A stretch of 64,000 bases of DNA, taken from Muribaculaceae bacterium. Lineage in GTDB: Bacteria; Pseudomonadota; Alphaproteobacteria; Rs-D84. Location: assembly GCA_023665245.1 (NCBI GenBank), contig JAMPEH010000005.1, positions 32,343 through 96,342 on the forward strand. The letters are read 5' to 3'. A model generated the notes under the pieces. That model was not told the DNA's origin. It made no database searches and saw only the letters and a program-made list of their open reading frames with translations. A program made the position numbers and the translations under genes. Below, in pieces: positions 8,842 to 17,750 of this stretch; within the stretch, counting starts at the first letter, position 1; every line of letters begins with the position of its first letter.

Positions 8842-9486
8842 TTATTTGCGTGTCTTGGTCGGCATCAACCCAACAAACACCGCAGATAGTAAGTATATTA
8901 ATATTCCCCACAGGTCCAGACCAAAATCTGCAAAATACCATGAAATTCCCCAAAATATCGCCACGAACCACGATACAACACATATAACGGCGCCTGCGCT
9001 GGGAATAATCGTCCACCACCCAGACCGACCAGCATCATGTAAACGACGCACAAATAATGCCCACAATGGAATCAAAAATACTAGACATGCAACCAATGCC
9101 AGCATACCATTATTCAAAAATAATAATATCGCAATCATCAATGCCCACATCACGATTCCATACCCAATCAGCCCACACCAAAATTGACTACGTGTTGCAC
9201 GTCCCTTGAAATCCAGAACAGAATTCCAAAAACCGGTCTTTTTCTGAACTGTGCCCGCGACACCGCAGCAAATACGGCGACGATAATTATCAATCAACAT
9301 ACACGTCAACCCCAGCATCCACCATCCGATGCATATTCCAAATATACCCCACGGGTTATTAACCAATGCGCCACTGTTCACCAGATGTTTTGTCGCGATT
9401 GCCATAACCGCCAATCCCGCGCACCACACTAACAATGCGCACCAAAAACGACGTCCACGATGATTACAATTTACATCTTGTATCAT
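8842..9486 (-). CDS. DUF805-family membrane protein
   Basis: A 214-residue integral membrane protein with two halves. Residues 1-70 hold two hydrophobic segments and Cys/His residues. The C-terminal half is a DUF805 domain, recognised by FKGRATRSQFWCGLI, the helices ALMIAILLFL and ALVACLVFLIPLW, then FVRRLHDAGRSGWWTIIP. DUF805 proteins are small inner-membrane proteins of unknown function. The ATG at 9484-9486 has GGAG 9 nt upstream. It is monocistronic between two terminators. Confidence 0.82.
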   Translation of the reverse strand: MIQDVNCNHRGRRFWCALLVWCAGLAVMAIATKHLVNSGALVNNPWGIFGICIGWWMLGLTCMLIDNYRRRICCGVAGTVQKKTGFWNSVLDFKGRATRSQFWCGLIGYGIVMWALMIAILLFLNNGMLALVACLVFLIPLWALFVRRLHDAGRSGWWTIIPSAGAVICVVSWFVAIFWGISWYFADFGLDLWGILIYLLSAVFVGLMPTKTRK

Positions 9487-9560
9487 TATAAAAATCTCCT
9501 TTGCTATATACACCTATTATAGCACAGTTTTACAATGAAAAATATAAACATTTTATCCGC

Positions 9561-9586
9561 AAAAAAACGCCCAAATGGGCGTTTTT
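9561..9586. terminator. Terminator after the gene at 9604-10035
   Basis: AACGCCC/GGGCGTT hairpin flanked by A and T runs. On the minus strand it follows the stop codon at 9604 and ends in a T-tract. Confidence 0.8.
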
Positions 9587-9603
9587 GATTTAGCATATAA
9601 AAC

Positions 9604-10035
9604 TTAACGTAATTTCATCCGGTCACGTTTTGAAACCAATGTATCAACACGTAATTTTGCCCAATCACGTGCAATTTCCATTTCAATCGCACGGTCGCCA
9701 TATTTTGACAACGAATCGCGATATTGACGCCATTGTGTATTCTTGCGGGCACGTTCATCCGGATTTTCACGCACACCAACCACCGGGCACAGCGAATCGC
9801 ACTTGTGTTTATACACATCACGCACCGCCGCACTTTCGGTAAAACGCGCGTTTGCTGCACGTAATGCCACCTGGGCATCTACAATTTCCTGGTCAATTTC
9901 GGTAGTATCCACATCTTTATGACCAGAACAACCACGGTCAATTCCAACAATCAGCAACAACCCAACAAACAATATCTTGGCATCCGTAGATACACGAACA
10001 CCCCGAATATTTTTGATAACATCATTTAATTTCAT
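9604..10035 (-). CDS. Hypothetical membrane-anchored protein
   Basis: A 143-residue protein with a basic N-terminus, one hydrophobic segment (about residues 20-33, ILFVGLLLIVGI) and a charged, largely helical remainder that could form a coiled coil (DQEIVDAQVALRAANARF). The topology is like a small single-pass protein with a periplasmic or cytoplasmic helical domain. No family recognised. It lies upstream of a terminator and downstream of rlmE but in a separate unit with a gap of 65 nt. Confidence 0.6.
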   Translation of the reverse strand: MKLNDVIKNIRGVRVSTDAKILFVGLLLIVGIDRGCSGHKDVDTTEIDQEIVDAQVALRAANARFTESAAVRDVYKHKCDSLCPVVGVRENPDERARKNTQWRQYRDSLSKYGDRAIEMEIARDWAKLRVDTLVSKRDRMKLR

Positions 10036-10100
10036 AGTAAACCCTTAATCCTTGTTCAGGACAGATATTATACAAAAATATTAAATTGTCAACAAATTAT

Positions 10101-10760
10101 TTAGCCCTTGAATCCCATCGCAACAATAAACATTTCCACACTGTCCTTGCGTGATGCGGGCGGTTTCATATGATGCACAGATTCAAATTTTTCTTTGATT
10201 TGTTTTAACAATTCGTTTGTTGTCCCGCCGGTAAAGGATTTTGCAACAAACACGCCGCCCGGCTTTAACGCACGCAATGCAAAATCAAACGCATATTCCA
10301 ACAACACCATCTGGCGAATATGGTCTGTCTTTTTGTGTCCAACCGTATTTGGCGCCATATCAGACATAACAACATCCACCGACCCATGTTCTGCCGCATC
10401 CGCCGGCAAATTTAATTTCTGAACCAACCAGTCCAGTGCCGCATCAGTTGTAAAATCACCTTGATAAAATTCAACACCAGGAATCGGTGTTATTTCCAGC
10501 AAATCCATTGCAAAAACGCGTGACCGCGGAAATTCGCGCATAACATATTGTGTCCAAGAGCCCGGCGCCGCGCCCAAATCAACCACAACCTGGCCATTTT
10601 TCAGGAAATGAAACTTTTCATTCATTTCAATTAATTTATATGCCGCACGCGCACGGTATCCATCCTTGTGTGCACGCGCAACATATGGGTCATTTGCCTG
10701 GCGCTGAATCCATGCAACAGATGATTTTTTTGCCGCAATTTTTTTATTTAATATTTTCAT
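10101..10760 (-). CDS. rlmE: 23S rRNA (uridine-2'-O-)-methyltransferase RlmE (FtsJ/RrmJ)
   Basis: Methylates the 2'-O of U2552 in the A-loop of 23S rRNA using S-adenosylmethionine. The 219-residue length is normal. The SAM site is VVDLGAAPGSWTQY. The K-D-K-E catalytic tetrad can be matched to Lys in RARAAYKLIEM, Asp in VVMSDMAPNTVG, Lys in GGVFVAKSF and Glu in DSVEMFIVA. The region encoding its start (MKILNK) and its ribosome-binding site is duplicated about 92 bp upstream by insertion of a palindromic element, see 10752-10863. Confidence 0.94.
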   Translation of the reverse strand: MKILNKKIAAKKSSVAWIQRQANDPYVARAHKDGYRARAAYKLIEMNEKFHFLKNGQVVVDLGAAPGSWTQYVMREFPRSRVFAMDLLEITPIPGVEFYQGDFTTDAALDWLVQKLNLPADAAEHGSVDVVMSDMAPNTVGHKKTDHIRQMVLLEYAFDFALRALKPGGVFVAKSFTGGTTNELLKQIKEKFESVHHMKPPASRKDSVEMFIVAMGFKG

Positions 10761-10863
10761 CCGATTTCCTTGTCATTCCGGAGCCGTCCGTGTGCGCCAC
10801 CATTTGGTGGCAGTCATAGGACGAGTGCGGAATTTTTATTAAGTATTTTCATCCGATTTCCTT
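10752..10863. repeat. REP-like palindromic element flanked by a 20-bp direct repeat
   Basis: The 20-mer TATTTTCATCCGATTTCCTT occurs at 10752-10771 and again at 10844-10863. Similarity extends a further about 10 bases on the upstream side. Between them lies an imperfect palindrome of about 62 bp, with ends ATTCCG/CGGAAT, inner arms GTCC/GGAC and centre GCCACC ATTT GGTGGC. The repeat carries the rlmE ribosome-binding site and first codons, so the insertion created a decoy start encoding MKILNKNSALVL and a stop. Confidence 0.7.
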
Positions 10864-10866
10864 CAA

Positions 10867-11118
10867 CTAACGCTGTTGAATACGTGCACGTACCTTTTTA
10901 CAAAATTCCATTGCCTGGTTATATGCCTGTGACCGACTGTTCACGAACAAACCATAATCACCAACCGGAAACACAATCGTACGTGCGTCATGATATTTAT
11001 AATGCACAACAACCTGATATGCAACAATCCGCAATCGATGGTGATGGTGATAGAATTCTGTGGGCTCGCTGACAGACGCAACAGACCAATCAAACCAATG
11101 CGTCCATCTCATTCCCAT
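10867..11118 (-). CDS. Small hypothetical protein, paralogue of the neighbour
   Basis: About 83 residues, no signal peptide. It aligns with the gene just upstream: WTHWFDWSV versus WSKIFDWSV, then VVHYKYHDARTIVFPV versus EVFYRHHGQRRVSFPV, and a basic C-terminus. This implies a tandem duplication. A start at GTG (11119-11121) is equally possible; GGGGG overlaps the stop of the upstream gene and would serve either. No known family recognised. The FDWSV pair may be lineage-specific. Confidence 0.55.
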   Translation of the reverse strand: MGMRWTHWFDWSVASVSEPTEFYHHHHRLRIVAYQVVVHYKYHDARTIVFPVGDYGLFVNSRSQAYNQAMEFCKKVRARIQQR

Positions 11119-11127
11119 CACTGCCCC

Positions 11128-11424
11128 CTATTTTGCCTTTGTATTGCACTTTATTTCAAATATTGCCGGCACATTTTCCGACGCACGACGCATTTTCTGG
11201 CACATTTTGTCATAAAATACATGTGCACGATGACACGCCAATTCACGTCCAGAAATAAACCACCGGTCACGCGTCACCGGAAAAGACACCCTGCGCTGGC
11301 CATGATGACGATAAAATACCTCTACACAATATGCATCCCTGGCATCTGGTGCACCCGCCAACATATATGGCGCCTGAATTCCGGTCACGGACCAATCAAA
11401 AATTTTAGACCATTTAATTTTCAT
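11128..11424 (-). CDS. Small hypothetical protein, paralogue of the neighbour
   Basis: A 98-residue basic protein. It shares the FDWSV motif, the [VE]V-x-Y-x-x-H-x-x-R-x-[VI]-x-FPV segment and a C-terminal basic helix with the downstream gene 10867-11118, only 6-9 nt away. The two are therefore an operon of tandem paralogues. It follows the SRP M-domain gene by 14 nt on the same strand. Function unknown. Confidence 0.6.
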   Translation of the reverse strand: MKIKWSKIFDWSVTGIQAPYMLAGAPDARDAYCVEVFYRHHGQRRVSFPVTRDRWFISGRELACHRAHVFYDKMCQKMRRASENVPAIFEIKCNTKAK

Positions 11425-11438
11425 ATTTTATACCATTA

Positions 11439-11960
11439 TTATGCGGCTGTGGGTTTCGGGCCAAAATTGCCAGGCTGTCCACCACCCTGTTGCATGCGTT
11501 GCATAACAGCCTCCATCCCGCCCATGCGCTGAATCATCGCCATTTGCTGACGCATCTTTGTGTACTGCTTAATAATATGTTCAACATCACGTACAGTACA
11601 ACCAGCCGTCTCTGCGATACGCGTTTTCGCATTGGCAAAGATTTTTTCTGGTTCAGCACGCTCTGCTGGGGTCATTGCCTCTAATATTTTAATCTGGGCA
11701 TCAACACTGCCGTCTTTAATTTTTTCCTTCATTGCGGATACAGCACCCGACATGCCTGGCACCATTTTTAACAGGCCGCTAAAATTACTCATTTTCTTAA
11801 TCTGCTTTAACTGCGCCAACATATCGTTTAAATCAAATTGACCACTCATCATACGTGCAGCAGTTTCCTTCATCCCACTGGGGATTTTATCTTCAGAAAT
11901 ATTATCAATTGACGCATCATCAATCTTCGCAGATTCTTTTTTCTTGCCAAAACCAAACAT
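11439..11960 (-). CDS. Stand-alone SRP54/Ffh M domain protein
   Basis: A 173-residue protein matching only the C-terminal methionine-rich M domain of Ffh, the part that binds SRP RNA and signal sequences. Matching blocks are GQFDLNDMLAQLKQIKKM, LLKMVPGM, then EAMTPAERAEPEKI, RIAETAGCTVRDVEHIIKQY and a Met-rich tail (MRQQMAMIQRMGGMEAVMQRM). The NG GTPase domain that normally precedes it is absent; instead there is a short basic-acidic start MFGFGKKKESAKIDD. AGGAG 8 nt before the ATG shows it is translated on its own. The gene directly upstream is uvrA, so no NG half is adjacent. It could be half of a split Ffh or a paralogue. Confidence 0.8.
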   Translation of the reverse strand: MFGFGKKKESAKIDDASIDNISEDKIPSGMKETAARMMSGQFDLNDMLAQLKQIKKMSNFSGLLKMVPGMSGAVSAMKEKIKDGSVDAQIKILEAMTPAERAEPEKIFANAKTRIAETAGCTVRDVEHIIKQYTKMRQQMAMIQRMGGMEAVMQRMQQGGGQPGNFGPKPTAA

Positions 11961-11974
11961 TATCAAAACTCCTT

Positions 11975-14845
11975 TTACTTAGATTTTACTTTTTTTCCTG
12001 ACGCCTTGTCCAGATACTTTTTCAAGTACTGACCGGTCAAAGATTCCGGACACGCGGCAATTTGTTCTGGTGTACCAACCGCCACAACCTGTCCACCACC
12101 TGCGCCACCATGTGGTCCCAGGTCAATAATCCAGTCTGCGGTCTTTATCACATCCAGATTATGTTCAATCACGATAACGGTATTACCCTGCTCAACCAGT
12201 TCATGTAACACCCCCAACAACATTTTTATATCTTCAAAATGCAGACCTGTTGTTGGTTCATCCAGAATATATATCGTCTGACCAGTGCTGCGTGCGGCCA
12301 ACTCTTTGGACAATTTGATACGTTGTGCCTCGCCACCGGATAATTCCAATGAACTTTGCCCCAATTTTATATAATCCAACCCCACACGTTTCAACAATTC
12401 TAATTTACGAGAAATCTGCGGCACATTAACAAAGAAACGATACGCTTCATCCACGGTCATATTCAAAACGTCTGCGATTGATTTACCCTTGTACTTTACA
12501 GCCAATGTTTCTTCATTATATCGTGCACCATGACATTTATCACACTCAACATAAACGTCTGCCAAGAAATTCATTTCTATCTTTATCTGACCATCACCCT
12601 GACAGGCCTCGCATCGTCCCCCCTTGACATTGAACGAGAATCGACCAGGCCCATATCCACGTGCCTTGGCCTCGGGCAGGCCCGCAAAGAAATCGCGAAT
12701 ATTTGAAAATACACCGGTATATGTCGCAGGATTACTGCGCGGGGTGCGCCCAATTGGTGACTGGTCAATATCAACAACCTTGTCTACGTTTTCCATACCG
12801 CGAATAATATCATGCGCCCCTGTTTCCAGTTTTGAATTATACATCGCACGCATTAACGCCGGATACAACGTATCCAGCAATAATGTAGATTTACCAGACC
12901 CCGACACCCCCGTCAGCGCAATAAATTTACCCAACGGAAATTCAACATCCACGTTTTTCAGATTATTTTCACGCGCACCATGTACAGAAATCGATTTTCC
13001 ATTACCGCTACGACGTGTCTTTGGAACTGCTATCTGACGCTTGCCCGACAGATATTGCCCAGTCAACGAATCTTTATTTTTTATAACCTGTTGGGGCGTA
13101 CCATGTGCAATAACATTGCCACCATTAACACCGGCGCCACGCCCAATATCAACCAGATAATCCGCCGCCAACATTGCATCTTCATCATGTTCAACAACGA
13201 TAACCGTATTATCCTTATCACGCAGCATTTTTAGCGTATCCAACAACTTGTCATTATCACTTTGATGCAGACCGATTGACGGTTCATCCAACACATACAG
13301 AACCCCCGACAATCCGCTGCCAATTTGTGATGCAAGTCTTATACGCTGCGCCTCGCCACCAGACAAAGTTCCGGCCATACGCGATAATGTCAAATACCCC
13401 AGACCAACATTTTGCAAAAAAGACAGACGACTGGTAATTTCACGCAAAATTACACGCGCAATATCATTATCTTTTTGCCCCAGATGGTTTGGCAAATCCA
13501 TGAACCAGCGCAAAGAATCATCCACCGCCATATCACACACATCCATGATATCCATACCGTTGATTTTCACACACAAAGCCTGGATATTTAATCGCTTGCC
13601 ATGACACATTGGGCACGTTTTTTCAGACTGATACTTGGCCAGTTCCGACCGCACGGATTCGGAATCCGATTCGCGCCAACGCCGTTCAATATTTGGAATC
13701 ACGCCTTCATACGGTTTTTCATATACAAAACCGTTCCAGTTTATTTTAATCTCCTCGTCACCACTGCCGTATAAAATTATATTTTTTTGTTCGGGCGTCA
13801 ATGTATGCCAAGGCTTTGACATTGGAATTTTATATTTCTTTTGCAACGCAGATAACAAATGCTCGAACTGACTTAACATCCCACCACGCGACCACGGCGC
13901 AATTGCACCATCCAATATAGACTTGGATGGGTCTGGCACCACCAAATCCGGTGACATATTTAATTGCACGCCCAGTCCATCGCACGTCGGACACGCCCCC
14001 ATTGGCGCATTAAAAGAAAACAGACGAGGTTCAATTTTTGGCACAGTAAATCCACTGACCGGACATGCATAATTTTGTGAATATAAAATATCTTCGTTTG
14101 TATCTAATCGGCGTACCAAGACGGATCCTGGCACCAAACGCAATGCACCTTCAAACGATGAATACATGCGCGATTTGAATTCATCCATATCATTATCAGA
14201 CACATCAGATGACGGCATCGCAAGTCTGTCAACAATAACAAAAATATTATGCTTTTTATTTTTATCCAGCACAGGAACAGATGATAAATCATGCAGTTCT
14301 CCATCAATTATCGCACGCTGATATCCCTGCTTTACCAAGAACGCTAATTCCTTGCGATATTCACCCTTGCGCTCACGTACAAGCGGGGCCATGATATAAA
14401 CCTTGGTACCCGATGGGATTTTCAGCGTCCAATCCACCATTTCTGATATCGTCTGGGATTTAATTGGCAACCCCGTCACCGGCGAATGCGGCACACCGAT
14501 ACGCGCCCACAGCAGGCGAAAATAATCATAAATTTCTGTCACCGTTCCAACTGTTGAACGTGGATTTTTTGATGTTGTCTTTTGCTCAATAGATATCGCC
14601 GGTGCCAGTCCTTCTATCATATCCACATCGGGTTTCTTCTGCATATCCAAGAATTGCCGGGCATAAGACGATAAACTTTCGACATATCTGCGTTGTCCTT
14701 CGGCATAAATAGTATTGAACGCCAATGATGATTTACCAGACCCTGATACACCAGTAAAGACCACCAACTTATTCTTTGGCAGGTCAATATCAATATTTTT
14801 AAGATTATTCTCTCGCGCACCGCGAATTTTTATTGTTCCAGTCAT
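11975..14845 (-). CDS. uvrA: Excinuclease ABC subunit A
   Basis: DNA damage sensor of nucleotide excision repair and a double ABC ATPase dimer. From the chosen ATG (14843-14845) it has about 956 residues. The first Walker A is [15 protein letters not shown] and the second [15 protein letters not shown]. The signatures [16 protein letters not shown] and [16 protein letters not shown] are present. The second zinc module reads [10 protein letters not shown]...[11 protein letters not shown]. The first is ACPVSGFTV...[10 protein letters not shown], lacking one cysteine, as is usual in alphaproteobacterial UvrA. The open frame extends 41 residues further upstream, but UvrA proteins begin near [12 protein letters not shown]. 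Confidence 0.95.
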   Translation of the reverse strand: MTGTIKIRGARENNLKNIDIDLPKNKLVVFTGVSGSGKSSLAFNTIYAEGQRRYVESLSSYARQFLDMQKKPDVDMIEGLAPAISIEQKTTSKNPRSTVGTVTEIYDYFRLLWARIGVPHSPVTGLPIKSQTISEMVDWTLKIPSGTKVYIMAPLVRERKGEYRKELAFLVKQGYQRAIIDGELHDLSSVPVLDKNKKHNIFVIVDRLAMPSSDVSDNDMDEFKSRMYSSFEGALRLVPGSVLVRRLDTNEDILYSQNYACPVSGFTVPKIEPRLFSFNAPMGACPTCDGLGVQLNMSPDLVVPDPSKSILDGAIAPWSRGGMLSQFEHLLSALQKKYKIPMSKPWHTLTPEQKNIILYGSGDEEIKINWNGFVYEKPYEGVIPNIERRWRESDSESVRSELAKYQSEKTCPMCHGKRLNIQALCVKINGMDIMDVCDMAVDDSLRWFMDLPNHLGQKDNDIARVILREITSRLSFLQNVGLGYLTLSRMAGTLSGGEAQRIRLASQIGSGLSGVLYVLDEPSIGLHQSDNDKLLDTLKMLRDKDNTVIVVEHDEDAMLAADYLVDIGRGAGVNGGNVIAHGTPQQVIKNKDSLTGQYLSGKRQIAVPKTRRSGNGKSISVHGARENNLKNVDVEFPLGKFIALTGVSGSGKSTLLLDTLYPALMRAMYNSKLETGAHDIIRGMENVDKVVDIDQSPIGRTPRSNPATYTGVFSNIRDFFAGLPEAKARGYGPGRFSFNVKGGRCEACQGDGQIKIEMNFLADVYVECDKCHGARYNEETLAVKYKGKSIADVLNMTVDEAYRFFVNVPQISRKLELLKRVGLDYIKLGQSSLELSGGEAQRIKLSKELAARSTGQTIYILDEPTTGLHFEDIKMLLGVLHELVEQGNTVIVIEHNLDVIKTADWIIDLGPHGGAGGGQVVAVGTPEQIAACPESLTGQYLKKYLDKASGKKVKSK

Positions 14846-14921
14846 AGTGACAATAAATATAGCCAAAATATTGAAATTTTCAACCGAAACGACAAAAAAT
14901 AAATTCCTATAGAATACACAA

Positions 14922-15191
14922 TTGCATTTACACACCGGACACGATATAATCACTACGTCACCGGGCATTCTGGTGATGGGGTGTGAAGACCCGTACTTGC
15001 GCGTCGGAATATAAACCTGTGGCGTATAAATACACTTTTTTTATTCTGCTAGAAACAAACTCCTGACCTGTGGTCAGGAGGGCTGTGAATATATTGAATA
15101 AACACACAATTCGCAAGATTGTCTTCAACCTCCTGACCACTCACATCTTGGGTGGTTTTTCATTTCGAAAACGAAACAGGAGATTGACCAA
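14922..15191 (+). promoter_or_regulatory. Structured leader RNA copy L4 with promoter and terminator
   Basis: Promoter TTGCAT (14922-14927), 17-nt spacer, TATAAT (14945-14950), predicted start near 14957. Then hairpin CACC/GGTG, GGGGTGTGAAGACCC, S1 CTCCTGACC (15060-15068), S2 GGTCAGGAGG (15072-15081), hairpin TGTG/CACA with loop AATATATTGAATAAA, hairpin CAAT/ATTG, S3 CCTCCTGACC (15129-15138), and terminator ACCAC/GTGGT with T-tract (15136-15160). AGGAG lies 8-12 nt before the gene's ATG. S2 is fully complementary to both S1 and S3. This is the clearest type 1 copy. Confidence 0.82.
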
Positions 15192-15836
15192 ATGAATAAA
15201 ATAATACTTTCTGTATTGATATCAACACTGGTAATTGATACAGCATTAGCAGCATCTACAACCAATTGTATATCATGCACAGACACTGGCACCGGACGCT
15301 GTGCATCTTATGGGGCTGACTGTTGTGCGCCATGCAAGCTTAACCTGGGTGATACAGGTGGCGACAGCAGTTTTTCCCCCAGCGAATGCGCAGAAAATTG
15401 CCCATCATCAAATTGGGTTACACTGCCTGATTATGGCGACGGGATACGCCCCGCAAATCCTGAATATTGGCAGGCAATGTGCGGCTATACAGATGGCCTA
15501 AACAATCTAAAAGGAACATGTTATTTCAGATGTATTGCCGGCCAATACGGCACAATTACATCGGCGTACACCACAAACGGCAAAACATCGTATATGGCGG
15601 AAAACAACTGTCAAACATGCCCACACAGTAACATAACACAAAAACCCCAAGAATTCGGTTTCGGAACCCGACCTGGCTTTGGCGATGGATGGACACTTGT
15701 GACACAATCCAACGACCCCAGAACATCCGTTGCCGGCGATAATACCGACATTACAAATTGTTATATTCCATCTGGGTCATACGGTGATGTAACCGGGAAA
15801 TTCACACTCAGTGACGATTGTTATTACAAAAATTAA
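15192..15836 (+). CDS. Cys-rich exported protein with CYIPxGS...DDCYY C-terminus
   Basis: A 214-residue protein with signal peptide (residues 1-21, ending ALAA) and about 16 cysteines in the mature part, in blocks such as CISCTDTGTGRC, DCCAPCK and NNCQTCPH. The C-terminus has ITNCYIPSGSYGDVTGKF then LSDDCYYKN. A near-identical layout ends the protein at 59279 (ITDCYIPKDS...DETGTYTLTDDCQY), which defines a family. Disulphide-rich surface or periplasmic role is likely; no function can be assigned. It is controlled by leader L4, and followed by a bidirectional terminator. Confidence 0.78.
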   Translation: MNKIILSVLISTLVIDTALAASTTNCISCTDTGTGRCASYGADCCAPCKLNLGDTGGDSSFSPSECAENCPSSNWVTLPDYGDGIRPANPEYWQAMCGYTDGLNNLKGTCYFRCIAGQYGTITSAYTTNGKTSYMAENNCQTCPHSNITQKPQEFGFGTRPGFGDGWTLVTQSNDPRTSVAGDNTDITNCYIPSGSYGDVTGKFTLSDDCYYKN

Positions 15837-15843
15837 CAGCATA

Positions 15844-15871
15844 AAAACCGCCCCGACGGGGGGCGGTTTTG
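15844..15871. terminator. Bidirectional terminator between convergent genes
   Basis: AACCGCCC...GGGCGGTT hairpin flanked by A and T runs. It serves both the Cys-rich gene on the plus strand and the rodZ-like gene on the minus strand. Confidence 0.85.
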
Positions 15872-16756
15872 TTATTTTGTTTCTGGCTTTTCTGATTCAG
15901 ACACAACTTTATCTTTTTGTGGCATTAATTTTTCCGGACTTAATGATATATCTGCCTTGCGCACATGGTCTGGGCCGGCCTTGGGTGCCAATTGGCCATT
16001 AACCCAAATATCAATACCGCCCGCATCACCAAATGTCGCTTTGAACTTACCCACCGTCGGGACATAGTATACGTCGCCTTCGACCAAGACACGTGAAAAT
16101 TCAGTCTTGCCACGGCCATCTTCAACCTTTATCCACGAACCACGATTCGCCTGTAATATAACCTGGGCATCATCACGATTTTCCACCCCCCAGCGTTCAC
16201 GCACCAGCAGATTGTACTTTGGTTCATTTGATACAGTTTCCACAACAGCCGCATCATTTTCAGTCACCGGAACATCCGACGATAATGACATCACTGCAAA
16301 AATCGCCGCAATAACAACAATCGCCAATATCACCACACCAGCAACAAACATTTTCCACCGCCGCGCAATATATCCCGTGCATACCTTTAACGCACCACCA
16401 GTCGACGCGTTTGTGCCGGACTTTGCCTTTGGCGCCTTGGCCGTTGCATCCGCGTTATTTGTATCGGTCGGCACGTCGGGCATAACACCCATTTCAACCT
16501 TTATTTTATTAACAATTTCATCCGGATTCAGGCCCAGTTCCATCGCATAATTACGCGCGAATCCCAAAATATAGACCAATTCCGGGATAAAGGTGTAATT
16601 GCCATCTTCCAATGCCTGCAAGAATTCTTCACGAATACACAACTGCTTGGCAATTGTGGGGATTTCACGTTTGCGCCGGCCGGTTGTTCTGGCGTTGCGC
16701 AACATTTCACCCGCTGTCATTTCTGGAATATGTTCTTCTGTTTTTATTTCATCCAT
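15872..16756 (-). CDS. RodZ-like helix-turn-helix membrane protein (HTH_25 + DUF4115)
   Basis: A 294-residue bitopic protein. Residues about 12-85 form a Cro/C1-type HTH (AGEMLRNARTTGRRKREIPTIAKQL...YILGFARNYAMELGLNPDEI), followed by a polar linker. One transmembrane helix lies at about 133-157 (FVAGVVILAIVVIAAIFAVM), followed by a periplasmic DUF4115 beta domain (WIKVEDGRGKTEFSRVLVEGDVYYVP). This is the architecture of RodZ, which links MreB filaments to the rod complex. Many alphaproteobacteria have such proteins upstream of ispG; here the next gene downstream is on the other strand. Shape-determination role is inferred from the family. Confidence 0.82.
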   Translation of the reverse strand: MDEIKTEEHIPEMTAGEMLRNARTTGRRKREIPTIAKQLCIREEFLQALEDGNYTFIPELVYILGFARNYAMELGLNPDEIVNKIKVEMGVMPDVPTDTNNADATAKAPKAKSGTNASTGGALKVCTGYIARRWKMFVAGVVILAIVVIAAIFAVMSLSSDVPVTENDAAVVETVSNEPKYNLLVRERWGVENRDDAQVILQANRGSWIKVEDGRGKTEFSRVLVEGDVYYVPTVGKFKATFGDAGGIDIWVNGQLAPKAGPDHVRKADISLSPEKLMPQKDKVVSESEKPETK

Positions 16757-16798
16757 GTCGTATATCCTTCAAATTTTTATCGTCATTTATGATAGAAT

Positions 16799-17731
16799 CT
16801 ATATATCCGTTCTGCAACCCCAAAATTTACGTATTTCTGATTTTAATTCATTTGCGTCCGTTATTTGATTAACACGAATCCGAAATTCAGCCGAATTCGG
16901 GATGCCCGCACTGTACCACGCGGCATGCTTACGAAACATCGGAACGCCTGAACGTGCACCATAGTATCCCAATACATATTCCAAGTGCCGCAACACTACA
17001 TCACCAATATTTTCCGGCGACGCCGCACCATCACCCGCCAGCACCCCCAGCACCCACGGTCGCCCCAATATTGCCCGCCCAATCATTGCGCCACGATACC
17101 CCAAATCCGCCACCGCATCAACATCGGCCACAGTCTTTATATCACCATTTGCAACAATTGGAATTGGCACACCCGAATCAATTTCCGGATGCACGGCCGC
17201 CCCCAGATACAGTTGCGCACGCGTACGCCCATGCAACGCAGCAAACTGCACCCCACAATCAGCGGCAATATTTATCAAATCACGCCAATCACAGTGTTCT
17301 GCGTCCCATCCCAATCGGGTCTTAATAGATACCGGAATCTGAACCGCACGCACAACAGCCGCCATAATTTTACCGGCCAAGATATGGTCACGCATCAAAT
17401 GTGCACCGGCGCCGGCCCGGGTTGCAACCTTTGGCACAGGACAGCCCATATTAATATCAATCCATTTGGCACCACTGTCTTGTAAAATGCGGGCAGCATC
17501 CGCCATGAGTGCCACATCCGCCCCAAAAATCTGGGCACCGATGGCACCTTCGTCATCATATCGGTCAAAATTACGCAGACAATTTTTATGCATTTCAACC
17601 AGCGAATGACACGAAATCATTTCTGTCACCAGTTTTGCATTTGGCGCAAATTCGCGCAAAATACGTCGAAACGGCCGGTCTGTAATCCCAGCCAATGGCG
17701 CAGCAAAAATTTGATTATTATCTGAAAACAT
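16799..17731 (-). CDS. dus: tRNA-dihydrouridine synthase (DusB-like)
   Basis: FMN-dependent TIM-barrel enzyme that reduces uridines in the tRNA D-loop. From the chosen ATG it has 310 residues. It begins FAAPLAGITDRPFRR, has EMISCHSLV, the catalytic-cysteine motif WIDINMGCPVPKVATRAGAGAHLM, then VPIVANGDIKTVADV and GAMIGRAILGRPWV for phosphate/FMN binding. The open frame extends 45 residues upstream but overlaps the divergent ftsB-like gene and lacks family similarity. The 19-nt divergent spacer to 17751 carries a TATAAT. Confidence 0.92.
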   Translation of the reverse strand: MFSDNNQIFAAPLAGITDRPFRRILREFAPNAKLVTEMISCHSLVEMHKNCLRNFDRYDDEGAIGAQIFGADVALMADAARILQDSGAKWIDINMGCPVPKVATRAGAGAHLMRDHILAGKIMAAVVRAVQIPVSIKTRLGWDAEHCDWRDLINIAADCGVQFAALHGRTRAQLYLGAAVHPEIDSGVPIPIVANGDIKTVADVDAVADLGYRGAMIGRAILGRPWVLGVLAGDGAASPENIGDVVLRHLEYVLGYYGARSGVPMFRKHAAWYSAGIPNSAEFRIRVNQITDANELKSEIRKFWGCRTDI

Positions 17732-17750
17732 TTGTGATATAATAAACGCT

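Noticed and set aside
11439..11960. Full-length Ffh disrupted by a frameshift
   Set aside because: The upstream sequence is the C-terminus of uvrA in the same orientation, with no NG-domain coding in any frame, and the gene has its own AGGAG.
14922..15191. Leader L4 as a T-box or known riboswitch
   Set aside because: No T-box sequence (AGGGTGG...) or recognisable TPP, cobalamin, SAM, FMN, purine, glycine or c-di-GMP core was found in any copy.
16107..16550. 147-residue plus-strand frame
   Set aside because: Antisense to the rodZ-like gene; composition follows the real gene.
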